The notes: generated by a model not told the origin, from the letters alone. DNA of 32,051 nucleotides from Lactonifactor sp. BIOML-A5 (GCF_009677585.1 NZ_WKYV01000042.1:20292-52342); one strand, 5' to 3'; shown: positions 14,763-22,950, counted from the stretch's first letter. Translations and numbers: made by a program.

Positions 14763-15638
14763 CTAGCCCTCCTGTCTCTTGACTGCTTTTTCCAGGGCCC
14801 GGCGGGCAATCTCCCCGCCGATCTGAAGGCGGAACTTCTTCGAAGCCCTCCAGGAATCCCTGGGATTGATTTCCTCACGCACCGCATCCTCTGCCAGCTG
14901 GTACAGGCTTTCTCCCACAACACGCCCTTTCAGCTTTTCCTCAGCCGCTCTGCACCGGAGGGGAACTGGAGCGGCGACACCGAAGGTAATCTTCACATCT
15001 TCCAGTACCCGGGTCATAGGCTCTACCCTGCAGAGGACGGAGCAGCTTAAGGTGGCAATATCCATGGCATTTCGCATGGAATACTTAATATAGTATCCGC
15101 TGTATCCCTCATAATGGGATCTGGGAACCACAATGTGGGTCAGAATCTCATCCTGCTTCAGATCCACACGGCCGGGACCTAAGTAAAAGTCCTGAATGGA
15201 AGCGGTCCGCATCCCCCTGGGACTGGCAATCTCCAGAAGCACCTCAAGGGAACAGGCCGTGGGAGCACTGTCCGCGCTCACCGCTCCGTTGCAGAGATTC
15301 CCTCCGATGGTTCCGATGTTGCGCACCTGAGGACCGCCTACCTGGTCCACGGCTTCCCCCAATACGGGAATATATTTCTGTATCACGGGATCCCCGGTAA
15401 TATGGCTGAAGGTAGTGGCTGCGCCGATGCGGATATCTCCGTCCTCTGTGAGAACTACACCGTACAGCTCGGGTATCTTCCGTATGGATACCAGCTCACA
15501 GCCGGACATCTTCCCCTCCCGGGTCTTGATGAGCACATCGCTTCCCCCGCAGATAATCCTGGCGCCGGGGTGTTCTGCCAGAAGGGCAGCGGCTTCATCG
15601 ATGGTATTTGCTTCATAATAGCCTGTAATATCATACAT
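14763..15638 (-). CDS. xdhB: XdhB, FAD-binding subunit
   Basis: The 291-residue member of the CO-dehydrogenase flavoprotein family has ARIICGGSDVLIKTREGKMS near the start. The flavin motif GGPQVRNIGTIGGNLCNGAV and SADSAPTACSLEVLLEIASP follow, and the C-terminal domain has the family's usual helices. The length equals that of E. coli XdhB (292). GGAGG precedes the ATG at 15638, and the gene starts 15 bases after xdhA stops. It probably accepts electrons from the two iron-sulfur clusters of XdhC and passes them to NAD+ or another acceptor. Confidence 0.92.
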   Translation of the reverse strand: MYDITGYYEANTIDEAAALLAEHPGARIICGGSDVLIKTREGKMSGCELVSIRKIPELYGVVLTEDGDIRIGAATTFSHITGDPVIQKYIPVLGEAVDQVGGPQVRNIGTIGGNLCNGAVSADSAPTACSLEVLLEIASPRGMRTASIQDFYLGPGRVDLKQDEILTHIVVPRSHYEGYSGYYIKYSMRNAMDIATLSCSVLCRVEPMTRVLEDVKITFGVAAPVPLRCRAAEEKLKGRVVGESLYQLAEDAVREEINPRDSWRASKKFRLQIGGEIARRALEKAVKRQEG

Positions 15639-15653
15639 GGCCTTTCCCTCCTT

Positions 15654-17930
15654 CTATAGTAATCCTGCCTGGTCAAAGGCATCAATGAGTTTCTGGGGTG
15701 TCAGAGGATTCGAGTTAACAGCAACCCCTGTGGCGTGGAGCACCGCATTGCGGATGGCTGGAGCTGTGGGAATCGCCGGAGGCTCACCTAGGGCTTTATT
15801 CCCGTAAGGTCCGGTGGGATCCGGCTCCTCCACAAACTCCACGGCCAGATCCGGTGCGTCCAGAGCGGTCTGAAGCTTGTAGTCCAGAAGGGTACCGTTT
15901 AACACCCGGCCGGTCTTGGGATCTATAAGCATCTGCTCCGACAGTCCGTAGCCCAGCCCCATGGACATTCCGCCGTGGACCTGCATTGTGGCAAGCCGGG
16001 GATTTAAAAGCGTGCCGCTGTCGTGAACCTGGATAATATCCAGAACCTTCACCTTGCCCAGCTTCATATCCACCTCCACCTCCACAAAGCAGGCGCCGAA
16101 GGAGAGGGCGTTGTCTTTTGTCTGCAGAGATACCTCTGCGGTGATAGCGGAAGAGTTCGTAAGACTGTAATAGCTCTCCATAGCCACTTCCTCCAGAGAA
16201 ATAGCCTCTTCCCCATCCATATAAATCATCTTCCGGTCCAGTGTCAGTTCCCTGTCGGTATCGTTAAGGAGTGTTCTGGCATAGGCCAGAATCTTTTCCT
16301 TCAGCTGGAGGGCGCACTGCTTCACTGCATTCCCGGTGACATAGGACTGACGGGAAGCATAGGCTCCTGTGTCAAAGGGCGTCACGTCTGTATCCTGGTT
16401 GGTCTGGATATGTACATCGGCAGGGTCAAGGCCCAGGGTCTCCGCGGCCATCTGGGTAAATACAGTATCCGCGCCCTGGCCGATCTCTGTGGCGCCCACC
16501 ATCAGCTGCACGCTGCCGTCCTGGTTGAGCACCAGCCGGGCGCCGGAGATCTCCAGGGAAATCGGCCATACGCCGGTTTTATAGCTGAAGATTGCCATCC
16601 CCACACCCCGGCGGATGGGACCGGTCTGGCGGGCATAGGCCGCTCTCTTTTCTTTCCAGTGAATATAGTTTGCACCTTTGTCCATACAGTCCACCACATG
16701 ATTCGTATTAGCTGCAATAGGAGTGAGGAAGGGATCGGCAAAGAACCCTTTGTATACATTCATTTTGCGGAATTCCAGCGGATCCATCTGCAGCTTGTAT
16801 GCCGCGTCGTCCATAAAGCATTCCCCTGCAAAGGCAAACTGGGGAATTCCGTACGCACGCATGGCGCCGCCCACCGGGCAGTTGGTGTACACTGTATAGG
16901 CAGAGGCCCGCACATTCGATACCTCATACATATGCCTCCAGGCGGTAGCTCCGTTTGCCACAATGGCATGGCCATGGGAGGCGTACGCTCCCTGGTTGGA
17001 GACTGCAGTCATATCCTTGGCCAGTATCCGTCCGTCCTTACGAACTCCCATAACAAGGTCATAGTGGATGGAATGGCGGGTTCTGGTGTTGCAGAAGGTT
17101 TCCTCCCGGGTAAGTTCCAGCTTCACGGTCCGTCCTCCCACCTGGGTGGTGAGAAAGGCATTCAGGGGTTCGTAGAGCACATCCTGCTTATTCCCAAAGC
17201 CCCCGCCGATGTAAGGCTTGATCACCCGCACCTTCCCCCAGGGAATCCCCAGGGCCTGGCCGATGACCCGCTTTACAATATGAGGGATCTGGGTGGAGGT
17301 CACTACCACAATCCGTCCCTTGTCCATATACGCGTAGGAGACAGGATTCTCTATATGGCAGTGCTGTATGATGGGAGTGTCGTAGGTTCCGCGTACAATG
17401 ACATCGGATGCTTCCAGTGCCTCATCCACCTTTCCCAGCTCATAATTGCTCTGTGCCAGAATATTATCCGGCTTTTCCTCGTGCACCGGAGGCGTGGTGC
17501 CCTTCATGGCAGTGAGCGGATCCGTGACAGGCGGATACTCTTCATATTCTACTTCAATGAGCTTTAAGGCCCTGGAAGCAGCTACCTCATCCTCCGCAAT
17601 AACAGCGGCAATATCGTCTCCGTAATAGCGGATCCGGTCGGTGAGAAGACTCCGGTCAGCCACATCCTGATGGGCCGGCTCCACAGACCAGGGATGGCCG
17701 GGAGTGGGGAACTTCGTGTCAGGCACGTCCCGGAAGGTAACTACCTTCACTACCCCTTCGAGGGCCTCCGCTTTACTGGTGTCAATGGATACTACACGGC
17801 CATTTGCAATAGAAGCGTGGTACACTTTGGCGACCAGACATTTATCCAAAATCATATCGTCCGTAAACTGTGCTCTGCCGGTGACTTTTTCATAGGCGTC
17901 CACACGGGGGATACTCGTTCCGATGGTCAT
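15654..17930 (-). CDS. xdhA: XdhA, molybdopterin-binding catalytic subunit
   Basis: The 758-residue catalytic subunit resembles E. coli XdhA over its whole length, with shared stretches such as RVDAYEKVTGRAQFTDD, IQHCHIENPVSYAYM, STQIPHIVKRVIGQALGIPW and QDTDVTPFDTGAYASRQSYV. Cofactor and active-site motifs are GGGFGNKQD, GAMRAYGIPQ, GATEIGQGADTVF and the catalytic-Glu segment KALGEPPAIP. The ATG at 17930 is preferred because AAGGAAGGG lies about seven bases before it; an ATG at 17936 is too close, and the upstream extension overlaps the promoter. No molybdenum-cofactor maturation gene is near. The likely role is purine or other heterocycle hydroxylation. Confidence 0.93.
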   Translation of the reverse strand: MTIGTSIPRVDAYEKVTGRAQFTDDMILDKCLVAKVYHASIANGRVVSIDTSKAEALEGVVKVVTFRDVPDTKFPTPGHPWSVEPAHQDVADRSLLTDRIRYYGDDIAAVIAEDEVAASRALKLIEVEYEEYPPVTDPLTAMKGTTPPVHEEKPDNILAQSNYELGKVDEALEASDVIVRGTYDTPIIQHCHIENPVSYAYMDKGRIVVVTSTQIPHIVKRVIGQALGIPWGKVRVIKPYIGGGFGNKQDVLYEPLNAFLTTQVGGRTVKLELTREETFCNTRTRHSIHYDLVMGVRKDGRILAKDMTAVSNQGAYASHGHAIVANGATAWRHMYEVSNVRASAYTVYTNCPVGGAMRAYGIPQFAFAGECFMDDAAYKLQMDPLEFRKMNVYKGFFADPFLTPIAANTNHVVDCMDKGANYIHWKEKRAAYARQTGPIRRGVGMAIFSYKTGVWPISLEISGARLVLNQDGSVQLMVGATEIGQGADTVFTQMAAETLGLDPADVHIQTNQDTDVTPFDTGAYASRQSYVTGNAVKQCALQLKEKILAYARTLLNDTDRELTLDRKMIYMDGEEAISLEEVAMESYYSLTNSSAITAEVSLQTKDNALSFGACFVEVEVDMKLGKVKVLDIIQVHDSGTLLNPRLATMQVHGGMSMGLGYGLSEQMLIDPKTGRVLNGTLLDYKLQTALDAPDLAVEFVEEPDPTGPYGNKALGEPPAIPTAPAIRNAVLHATGVAVNSNPLTPQKLIDAFDQAGLL

Positions 17931-17973
17931 ATACATCCCTTCCTTTCTTATAAATAAATCATTGCTTAGAGGT

Positions 17974-18002
17974 ATTATAACATACTGTAGAGAGAGTTCC
18001 AA
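17974..18002 (-). promoter_or_regulatory. Promoter of the xdhABC operon
   Basis: On the minus strand, TTGGAA (18002-17997) and TATAAT (17979-17974) have an exact 17-base spacer. Transcription would begin near 17967, leaving a leader of about 35 bases before the ATG at 17930. Confidence 0.7.
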
Positions 18003-18108
18003 ATAGAATTAGCAAAAATATTTTGATAAATACAAAAAAATTGTTATCTGTACATGGTAAACTATTTGCGAAAGAATCTTATATGGCCTTCTCTGTTTAT
18101 CCGCATAT

Positions 18109-18137
18109 TTTTCAGGAATTTATGAAAGAAATATAAT
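18109..18137 (+). promoter_or_regulatory. Promoter of the serine recombinase gene
   Basis: TTTTCA (18109-18114) and TATAAT (18132-18137) are 17 bases apart, and an AAGGAGG ribosome site follows at 18160-18166. The -35 box is weak (4 of 6). Confidence 0.55.
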
Positions 18138-18173
18138 AAGGAATAAATTGCATGGTAATAAGGAGGTTTTTTT

Positions 18174-18776
18174 ATGTCAGAAACAGTATTTGGCTATATC
18201 AGGGTATCATCAAAGGATCAGAACGAGGCGCGGCAGCTGGCGTCCCTGAAGGAGTATCACATCCCGCCGAATCAGCTCTTTATTGACAAACAAAGCGGCA
18301 AAGACTTTAACCGGCCGGCTTACCGAAGACTCATGCGCCGCATAAAGCCGGGAGACCTGCTGCTGGTAAAAAGCATTGACCGCCTGGGAAGAAATTACGA
18401 TGAAATCCTGGAGCAGTGGCGGATTCTCACAAAAGAAAAGAGGGCAAATGTACTGGTGCTGGATATGCCCCTTCTGGACACCCGGACAAGAGGAAATGAC
18501 CTTACCGGAGTATTCATCGCAGACTTGGTCCTCCAGATCCTGTCATATGTGGCCCAGACAGAGCGGGAAAACATCCGCCAGCGCCAGGCTGAAGGCATCG
18601 CGGAAGCCAAACGGCGGGGCGTCCGGTTCGGCAGGGCCGAAAAACCAATACCGGAAGGATTTGCAGACATTGTAAAAAAATGGAGAAAAAAAGAAATAAC
18701 CTGCGAGGAGGCATTGGAAAAATTAGACATAAGCAGAAGCTATTTCTTCAAAAAAGTTAAGCAACTTCAACTATAA
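18174..18776 (+). CDS. Serine recombinase of the resolvase/invertase family
   Basis: The 200-residue protein has the N-terminal catalytic domain with GYIRVSSKDQ (nucleophile about Ser12), an acidic patch, KSIDRLGRNYDEI, and the conserved arm helix AQTERENIRQRQAEGIAEAK. A short C-terminal helix-turn-helix (about residues 160-200) follows. This size is that of small resolvases and DNA invertases, not large phage integrases. These enzymes cut paired sites with a 2-bp stagger to invert or delete DNA. No transposase or other mobile-element gene is adjacent. It lies directly upstream of repeats, a riboswitch and a polysaccharide cluster, and might act on those repeats. Confidence 0.93.
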   Translation: MSETVFGYIRVSSKDQNEARQLASLKEYHIPPNQLFIDKQSGKDFNRPAYRRLMRRIKPGDLLLVKSIDRLGRNYDEILEQWRILTKEKRANVLVLDMPLLDTRTRGNDLTGVFIADLVLQILSYVAQTERENIRQRQAEGIAEAKRRGVRFGRAEKPIPEGFADIVKKWRKKEITCEEALEKLDISRSYFFKKVKQLQL

Positions 18777-18804
18777 ACAGGCGAAAAAAGCAGAAAATAA
18801 AAAA

Positions 18805-18834
18805 AGAGTACATATAAGATTATATATGTACACT
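18805..18834. repeat. 30-bp imperfect palindrome, candidate recombinase crossover site
   Basis: Arms AGAGTACATATA (18805-18816) and TATATGTACACT (18823-18834) match as reverse complements at 11 of 12 positions around AGATTA. The size and symmetry, two 12-base half-sites with a central AT, are those of a resolvase/invertase crossover site. It lies 28 bases after the recombinase stop codon. Confidence 0.55.
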
Positions 18835-18944
18835 TCTCTGTACTCTGCAAAATGCGACAATTTATGCTAAAATAGCTAGGTATATTATAACAAATAAACG
18901 AAATAAATCAAGTGTTTTAATGTGTACACTAATGTACTCTGCAA
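18827..18944. repeat. Direct repeats of TGTACACT plus TGTACTCTGCAA
   Basis: The pair TGTACACT and TGTACTCTGCAA occurs at 18827-18850 (4-base spacer) and again at 18923-18944 (2-base spacer). An AGTACACT element follows near 19026-19033. With the inverted copy at 18805, at least five related half-sites lie between the recombinase and the riboswitch. They may be accessory recombinase sites or binding sites of another regulator. The DNA between the two pairs is AT-rich and has a possible extended -10 (TGC-TAAAAT at 18865-18873). Confidence 0.6.
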
Positions 18945-18968
18945 GAACAAAGAATTTCATATGACTTC

Positions 18969-18997
18969 TTGCTAAATAACTATTAATATATTATACT
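18969..18997 (+). promoter_or_regulatory. Promoter of the riboswitch-controlled polysaccharide operon
   Basis: TTGCTA (18969-18974) and TATACT (18992-18997) have a 17-base spacer. Transcription would start near 19004, about 65 bases ahead of the riboswitch. Confidence 0.6.
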
Positions 18998-19069
18998 AGA
19001 TTTAATAAAAATGCAAGTATTTCAAAGTACACTAGGAAAAACTGCTGTTAATAGAATAGCAGAAATGCA

Positions 19070-19165
19070 AAAGATACAGCTCCGGCAAAATCAGTGAAAG
19101 CTGGTGGCGCAAAGCTAGAGGGCCTAAGCTTACAAAGAGTATGGCAGCCAGTTGCACAATATCAT
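19070..19165 (+). ncRNA. Cyclic-di-GMP-I (GEMM) riboswitch
   Basis: The sequence carries the conserved blocks of the GEMM-I aptamer in order: GGCAAAA (19084-19090), a short stem CAG-T-GAAA-G-CTG with the GAAA tetraloop (19092-19103), GGCGCAAAGC (19105-19114), GGCCTAAG (19121-19128) and ATGGCAGCCAGTTGC (19141-19155). The first and last blocks pair to close the aptamer, helped by GATA (19073-19076) with TATC (19160-19163). The GAAA loop normally docks in the other helix. It binds the second messenger c-di-GMP and is followed by an intrinsic terminator, so it probably controls readthrough into the polysaccharide genes. The direction of control (on or off) cannot be read with certainty. Confidence 0.87.
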
Positions 19166-19205
19166 GGCATCACTTAAAAAATTGTCTTACAAAAGATATC
19201 GTGAG

Positions 19206-19244
19206 AGAGCTTATAGAAAAATGCGAATCATAAGCTCTTTTTTT
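19206..19244 (+). terminator. Intrinsic terminator downstream of the c-di-GMP riboswitch
   Basis: AGAGCTTAT (19206-19214) pairs with ATAAGCTCT (19230-19238) around a 15-base loop and is followed by a T-run to 19244. It sits about 40 bases after the aptamer and 65 bases before the first small gene, the standard position of a riboswitch expression platform. Confidence 0.85.
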
Positions 19245-19309
19245 GTGCGCAAAAAACAAAAAAAGTAAGAGGAATCATAAGGAGTTTTTACGGAGGAGAA
19301 GGTGAAAGT

Positions 19310-19534
19310 ATGAAATGGTTTTTAAAGACAGCGGCAGTGTTGGGCAGCATCGCCTGCTTAACCTGGGGGTCTGTTCTGGTTATCTTTGCCAGAAACAGTG
19401 AAGTGAGCAAACAGGCAGTTACATCCCTCAGTTCGGCTGTAGATCCCAATCTGGCTATTATAGCGGCCGGGATTGCAGCGCTTGCGGGCATCATTGTATA
19501 TGCAAAAAGGAACAGAACCAAAGAGAAAGGATAG
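19310..19534 (+). CDS. Small membrane protein with two helices
   Basis: The 74-residue hydrophobic protein has helices at about residues 5-27 (TAAVLGSIACLTWGSVLVIF) and 45-65 (PNLAIIAAGIAALAGIIVY), then a basic tail KRNRTKEKG. I do not recognise its family. GGAGGAGAAGGTG stands before ATG 19310. It is the first gene after the c-di-GMP riboswitch and its terminator, so it is the most directly c-di-GMP-controlled gene here. It may be an accessory factor of the polysaccharide machinery, a regulator, or a translated leader. Confidence 0.7.
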   Translation: MKWFLKTAAVLGSIACLTWGSVLVIFARNSEVSKQAVTSLSSAVDPNLAIIAAGIAALAGIIVYAKRNRTKEKG

Positions 19535-19541
19535 GAAAGGT

Positions 19542-19569
19542 GGCGGTGTGTCAAAGCATCGCCGTTTTT
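19542..19569 (+). terminator. Weak hairpin and T-run between the small gene and the dehydratase
   Basis: GGCGGTG (19542-19548) pairs with CATCGCC (19557-19563), with one G-U, around 8 bases and is followed by GTTTTT. It could partially terminate transcription, lowering expression of the downstream cluster relative to the small gene. Confidence 0.4.
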
Positions 19570-19599
19570 CGTGGGATAAAGCAAGAGGCGGGATAATTT

Positions 19600-21477
19600 A
19601 TGAGTGTTAAAAATAAGAAAGATAATGTATGGATACAGAGAGCTCTAGTGATTGTATTCATGGATATACTGGCAGTTCTGGCATCGTATATGCTGGCGCT
19701 GTTTATGCGGTTTGACTTTGTGTTTTCTAAAATACCAAGAGTTTACCTTGAGGGGTATCTCTGGTCTATGCCCTTTTGGGTGATATCTACGGTGGTGGTA
19801 TTCTATGCCTGCCGTCTGTATCACAGCATCTGGCGTCTGGCTAGTGTTGCAGAGGTGAGAAGAATCATCGCTGCATACATAATTCTAGTGCCCATTCAAA
19901 TTTTTGGCATGCTGTTTATGCATCTGCGCATGCCCAGATCCTACTATTTCATGGGATATATTATCTGCCTGTGCCTGACAACAGGAATCAGGTTTTCCTA
20001 CAGACTCTTACGGCTGTATACCAGCCGGAGCCGGCAGGATGGTCCTGGCATAAGGGATCGGATTATGATTATCGGGGCAGGTTCCGCCGGACAGATGCTG
20101 TTAAAGGAATTATTCAACAGCAGGCGTCTGAATTCAAAGGTATGCTGTCTGATTGATGACAATCCTTCCAAGAAAGGACGTTTGCTAGAGGGGATCCCCA
20201 TTGTTGGGGGCAGAAATGATATTCCGGACATGGTGAAGGAGCATCACATTACCAGCATTATCCTGGCAATACCGGCAGCGACCGCGAAGGACAGAAAAGA
20301 GATCCTTGATATATGCAAGCATACAGGGTGTAAGCTCCAGACCCTCCCGGGCATCTACCAGTTGGTGAAGGGGGAGGTGAAGGTCAGTCAGCTAAGAAAC
20401 GTGGAAGTGGAAGACCTTCTTGGAAGAGAACAGGTAAAGGTAAATAATGAAGAAATTTTCCATGCCATCGGCGGGAAAGTGGTCTTGGTTACCGGAGGCG
20501 GAGGTTCCATCGGCAGTGAGCTCTGCAGGCAGATCGCCAAGGCAGAGCCGAAGCAGCTCATTTTATTTGACATCTATGAGAATAATGCGTATGATATTCA
20601 GCAGGAACTTTTAAGGACTTACCCCAAGGAGGAATTGAATCTGGTTGCCCTGATTGGATCCGTTAGAAACACGAACCGACTGAACTGGGTTATGAATACC
20701 TATCGGCCGGATATCGTATTCCATGCAGCGGCCCACAAGCATGTGCCCCTCATGGAGGACAGCCCGAATGAGGCGATAAAAAACAATGTACTGGGCACCT
20801 ACAAAACAGCAGTGGCAGCCTGCCGGGCCGGGGTAAAGAAGTTTGTGCTTATCTCTACGGATAAAGCGGTGAATCCTACCAACATCATGGGGGCTTCCAA
20901 GCGGTTGTGTGAGATGGTGGTGCAGATGATGAACCGGCAGCATGCCAATACAGACTTTGTGGCAGTCCGGTTTGGCAATGTGCTGGGGAGCAACGGAAGT
21001 GTGATCCCGCTGTTTAAAAAGCAGATTGCGGCCGGAGGGCCGGTGACGGTGACGGATAAGAGAGTGATCCGGTATTTCATGACCATTCCGGAGGCGGTGT
21101 CCCTGGTGCTGCAGGCCAGCTACTACGCCAAGGGTGGCGAGATTTTTATCCTGGATATGGGAGAACCGGTGAAGATTGATGATATGGCAAGGAACCTGAT
21201 CCGACTGTCCGGGTATGTGCCGGATGTGGATATCCCTGTGGTTTATACAGGACTGAGGCCTGGAGAGAAGCTGTACGAAGAGCTTCTGATGGAAGAAGAA
21301 GGGCTGCAGGAGACAGAAAACGAGCTGATACATATCGGGAAGCCTATTGAGATGGATGACGAATGGTTTAAGAAGAAGCTGCGGCAGTTGGATGAGGCTA
21401 GTTTTAGGGAGAGCGGGGAGATGAAGGAGATCGTGGCGGAGATAGTGCCGACGTATCATCCTGAGGGGAATAATTAA
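19600..21477 (+). CDS. PglF/CapD-type UDP-GlcNAc 4,6-dehydratase, membrane-anchored
   Basis: The 625-residue protein has about four N-terminal helices (within residues 15-135), a CoA-binding-like Rossmann domain (IMIIGAGSAGQMLLKELF, about 150-165) and a C-terminal short-chain dehydrogenase domain. The nucleotide loop there is LVTGGGGSIGSELC (about 295-308). The active-site stretch is STDKAVNPTNIMGASKRLCE, with Met in place of the usual catalytic Tyr, as in the FlaA1/PglF group. These enzymes convert UDP-GlcNAc to the 4-keto-6-deoxy sugar that PglE-type aminotransferases use. An aminotransferase and a PglD-like acetyltransferase occur downstream. The ribosome site is weak (GAGGCGGG). Its GC content resembles the left half of the window, not the AT-rich genes that follow. 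Confidence 0.93.
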   Translation: MSVKNKKDNVWIQRALVIVFMDILAVLASYMLALFMRFDFVFSKIPRVYLEGYLWSMPFWVISTVVVFYACRLYHSIWRLASVAEVRRIIAAYIILVPIQIFGMLFMHLRMPRSYYFMGYIICLCLTTGIRFSYRLLRLYTSRSRQDGPGIRDRIMIIGAGSAGQMLLKELFNSRRLNSKVCCLIDDNPSKKGRLLEGIPIVGGRNDIPDMVKEHHITSIILAIPAATAKDRKEILDICKHTGCKLQTLPGIYQLVKGEVKVSQLRNVEVEDLLGREQVKVNNEEIFHAIGGKVVLVTGGGGSIGSELCRQIAKAEPKQLILFDIYENNAYDIQQELLRTYPKEELNLVALIGSVRNTNRLNWVMNTYRPDIVFHAAAHKHVPLMEDSPNEAIKNNVLGTYKTAVAACRAGVKKFVLISTDKAVNPTNIMGASKRLCEMVVQMMNRQHANTDFVAVRFGNVLGSNGSVIPLFKKQIAAGGPVTVTDKRVIRYFMTIPEAVSLVLQASYYAKGGEIFILDMGEPVKIDDMARNLIRLSGYVPDVDIPVVYTGLRPGEKLYEELLMEEEGLQETENELIHIGKPIEMDDEWFKKKLRQLDEASFRESGEMKEIVAEIVPTYHPEGNN

Positions 21478-21737
21478 GGGATAAGCCTTTAGCTAGGGTT
21501 AAGAATAACTTTGCAGTGCATAAAGTTAGTGCTATGACGAAATAGTGCATATGCTGCAGGCAGAAGAGATGATTCCATGAAGTCTAAGGAATAAAAAGGA
21601 GGCAATTATATCAGGAAGGATTGATAAGCTGTAACCTTTTACTATGACTGAAATAAATATAAAAAACAGACTCTCCGATTTTTACATGGGGTAGGACAAT
21701 GGTAACAATAAAAGTAATGAAAAGCTATGGAAAATAA
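21478..21737. other. Degenerate intergenic DNA
   Basis: No gene is supported here. A ribosome-site-like AAGGAGG near 21597-21603 is followed by ATATC instead of a start codon and early stops, so it may be the relic of a gene start. The sharp drop in GC content begins here, which makes it the probable left boundary of an imported block. Confidence 0.4.
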
Positions 21738-22140
21738 GTGAACAATAATGGCAGACAATATTTCAGTATGTCAGAAAAAGACCACAATGTGCATCGGATG
21801 CTTGTTATGAAGGATGAGATTATTTATGGGTTTGTGGCGGCTGTTTTGGTGGTGTTATGTGGAGGATCGGATAAGCTGCCAGTAACGAAAATACTCCAGC
21901 AGGTGGCTGTATCAGTAGTATGTATATTTGCGTCAAGGCTGCCCGGGTATGTAAATGAGTATATGGATAGTTTTGGAAGTATGTGGGCATTTAATGATGT
22001 ATCCGGTTATTGTTCACAGTTTACATGGCCTTTTTGTTTATCTGTGTGCAGAGGTATATCTTTCTGCAGGGAAAATCATATTTGTAAGAATGCTGTCTCT
22101 GGTGGGTGTTAATTTGTTTTAAAAGCTTTGGCAATCTGTA
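21738..22140 (+). pseudogene. Decayed membrane-protein fragment
   Basis: From 21738 a frame of 124 codons contains two hydrophobic stretches (IIYGFVAAVLVVLCGGS and ILQQVAVSVVCIFASRLPGY) and then loses a normal amino-acid pattern. A hydrophobic continuation appears in another frame from about 22002 (VIVHSLHGLFVYLCAEVYLS, then IIFVRMLSLVGVNLF), ending near 22120. This looks like a frameshifted membrane-protein gene, perhaps a polysaccharide sugar transferase or transporter. The parent family cannot be named. ATGGCAGACAATAT at 21749 recurs exactly at 22402, hinting at a shared or duplicated origin. Confidence 0.4.
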
Positions 22141-22401
22141 AAGTTTATTGCTATGCATATAGGCGCTCAATCAGTATACACCAGTTGTAAAATTGCTGGA
22201 AACAATGCTCAGTATCCTTTCTGAAATTGCAGAGAAATTACTGATGAATGTAGAATCTGCATATATCGCAAGCAGCAATATTCTGACAAATATTTGTAAA
22301 CTGTAGCATAAGATTTCTAAATCGCATAAACGAAGGAGTAAGATTATGTTTAGGACTAAGAATATAGATATAAGAACAAACAAGAGGGAGTAACATAAAT
22401 T
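22141..22401. other. Intergenic remnant with a short open frame
   Basis: No intact gene is seen. A plus-strand frame of about 33 codons (MLSILSEIAEKLLMNVESAY..., near 22207-22308) may be a leftover. GAAGGAG near 22333 precedes a 15-codon frame at about 22346-22393, and GAGGGAG (about 22384-22390) is the ribosome site of the broken aminotransferase gene that starts at 22402. Confidence 0.3.
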
Positions 22402-22950
22402 ATGGCAGACAATATAAAAAGCACCATAGCATACAGCACGCCGGATATATCCAAATTGGAGATTGCAGAAGTGGCAGAAACACTTCGTTCATGATGGATT
22501 ACTGCAGGACCAAAACAAAAGAACTGGAAAGATGTATAGCAGAATTTTGTCGTACGAAAAAGCAGGTATGCTTAAATTCAGTTACTGTAGCAGAAAAATT
22601 GGACTTGAAAATTCTTAGAGTTAAACCAAGAGATGAAGTGATTGTACCGGCATATACTTACACGGCATCCGCATCAGTAGCAAACCATTGTGATGCGACT
22701 GCGATATTTGTGAAAGCGTATGAGGAACAAACTGGAGAAGAAAAAGGTGATAGTACATATAAGAATTATAAAGAACAGAAAAATCCGATGGTGGGTAAAA
22801 AAGTAATCTTTGAAGATAATGAAGATGAACAGGAAAATTCAGATGGTGTCAGAGGACATTTGGACGTAGTAGATGATTCTGATTATTAAAGATAGTTTTT
22901 ATGAAAAGTATGTGAAGCGTGACATTGACATCATTATTTTTTTGGTGGAT
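22402..22950 (+). pseudogene. Chimeric pseudogene: aminotransferase head joined to sugar-transferase linker
   Basis: From ATG 22402 the translation parallels the intact aminotransferase at 24767 (TPDISKLEIAEVAETLRS against PPDISELEIEEVAEALRS). A TGA at 22492 replaces the Gly codon before WIT. A one-base loss in the A-run near 22512 then shifts the frame. Similarity continues through KELERCIAEFC and VIVPAYTYTASASVANHC to about 22712. From there the sequence matches the linker of the sugar transferase at 23842 (NPMVGKKVIFEDNEDEQENS against NPLEGKKVVFVEDENDNPNA). A TAA at 22887-22889 and another shift follow, then SFYEKYVKRDIDIII, after which similarity fades. So two gene relics are fused and multiply broken. 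Confidence 0.8.

Noticed and set aside
14250..15050. 266-codon plus-strand frame opposite xdhC and xdhB
   Set aside because: It covers the terminator and two confirmed minus-strand genes and shows no recognisable protein pattern.
16023..17567. 514-codon plus-strand frame opposite xdhA
   Set aside because: It is antisense to a full-length XdhA. Its His/Gly-rich composition is typical of a shadow frame in a GC-rich gene.
18805..19040. CRISPR-like array
   Set aside because: The TGTAC repeats are short, irregular in spacing and mixed in orientation. No cas genes are present.
22171..22383. 70-codon minus-strand frame in the decayed region
   Set aside because: Hydrophobic composition arises from AT-rich DNA. 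There is no ribosome site and no family pattern.
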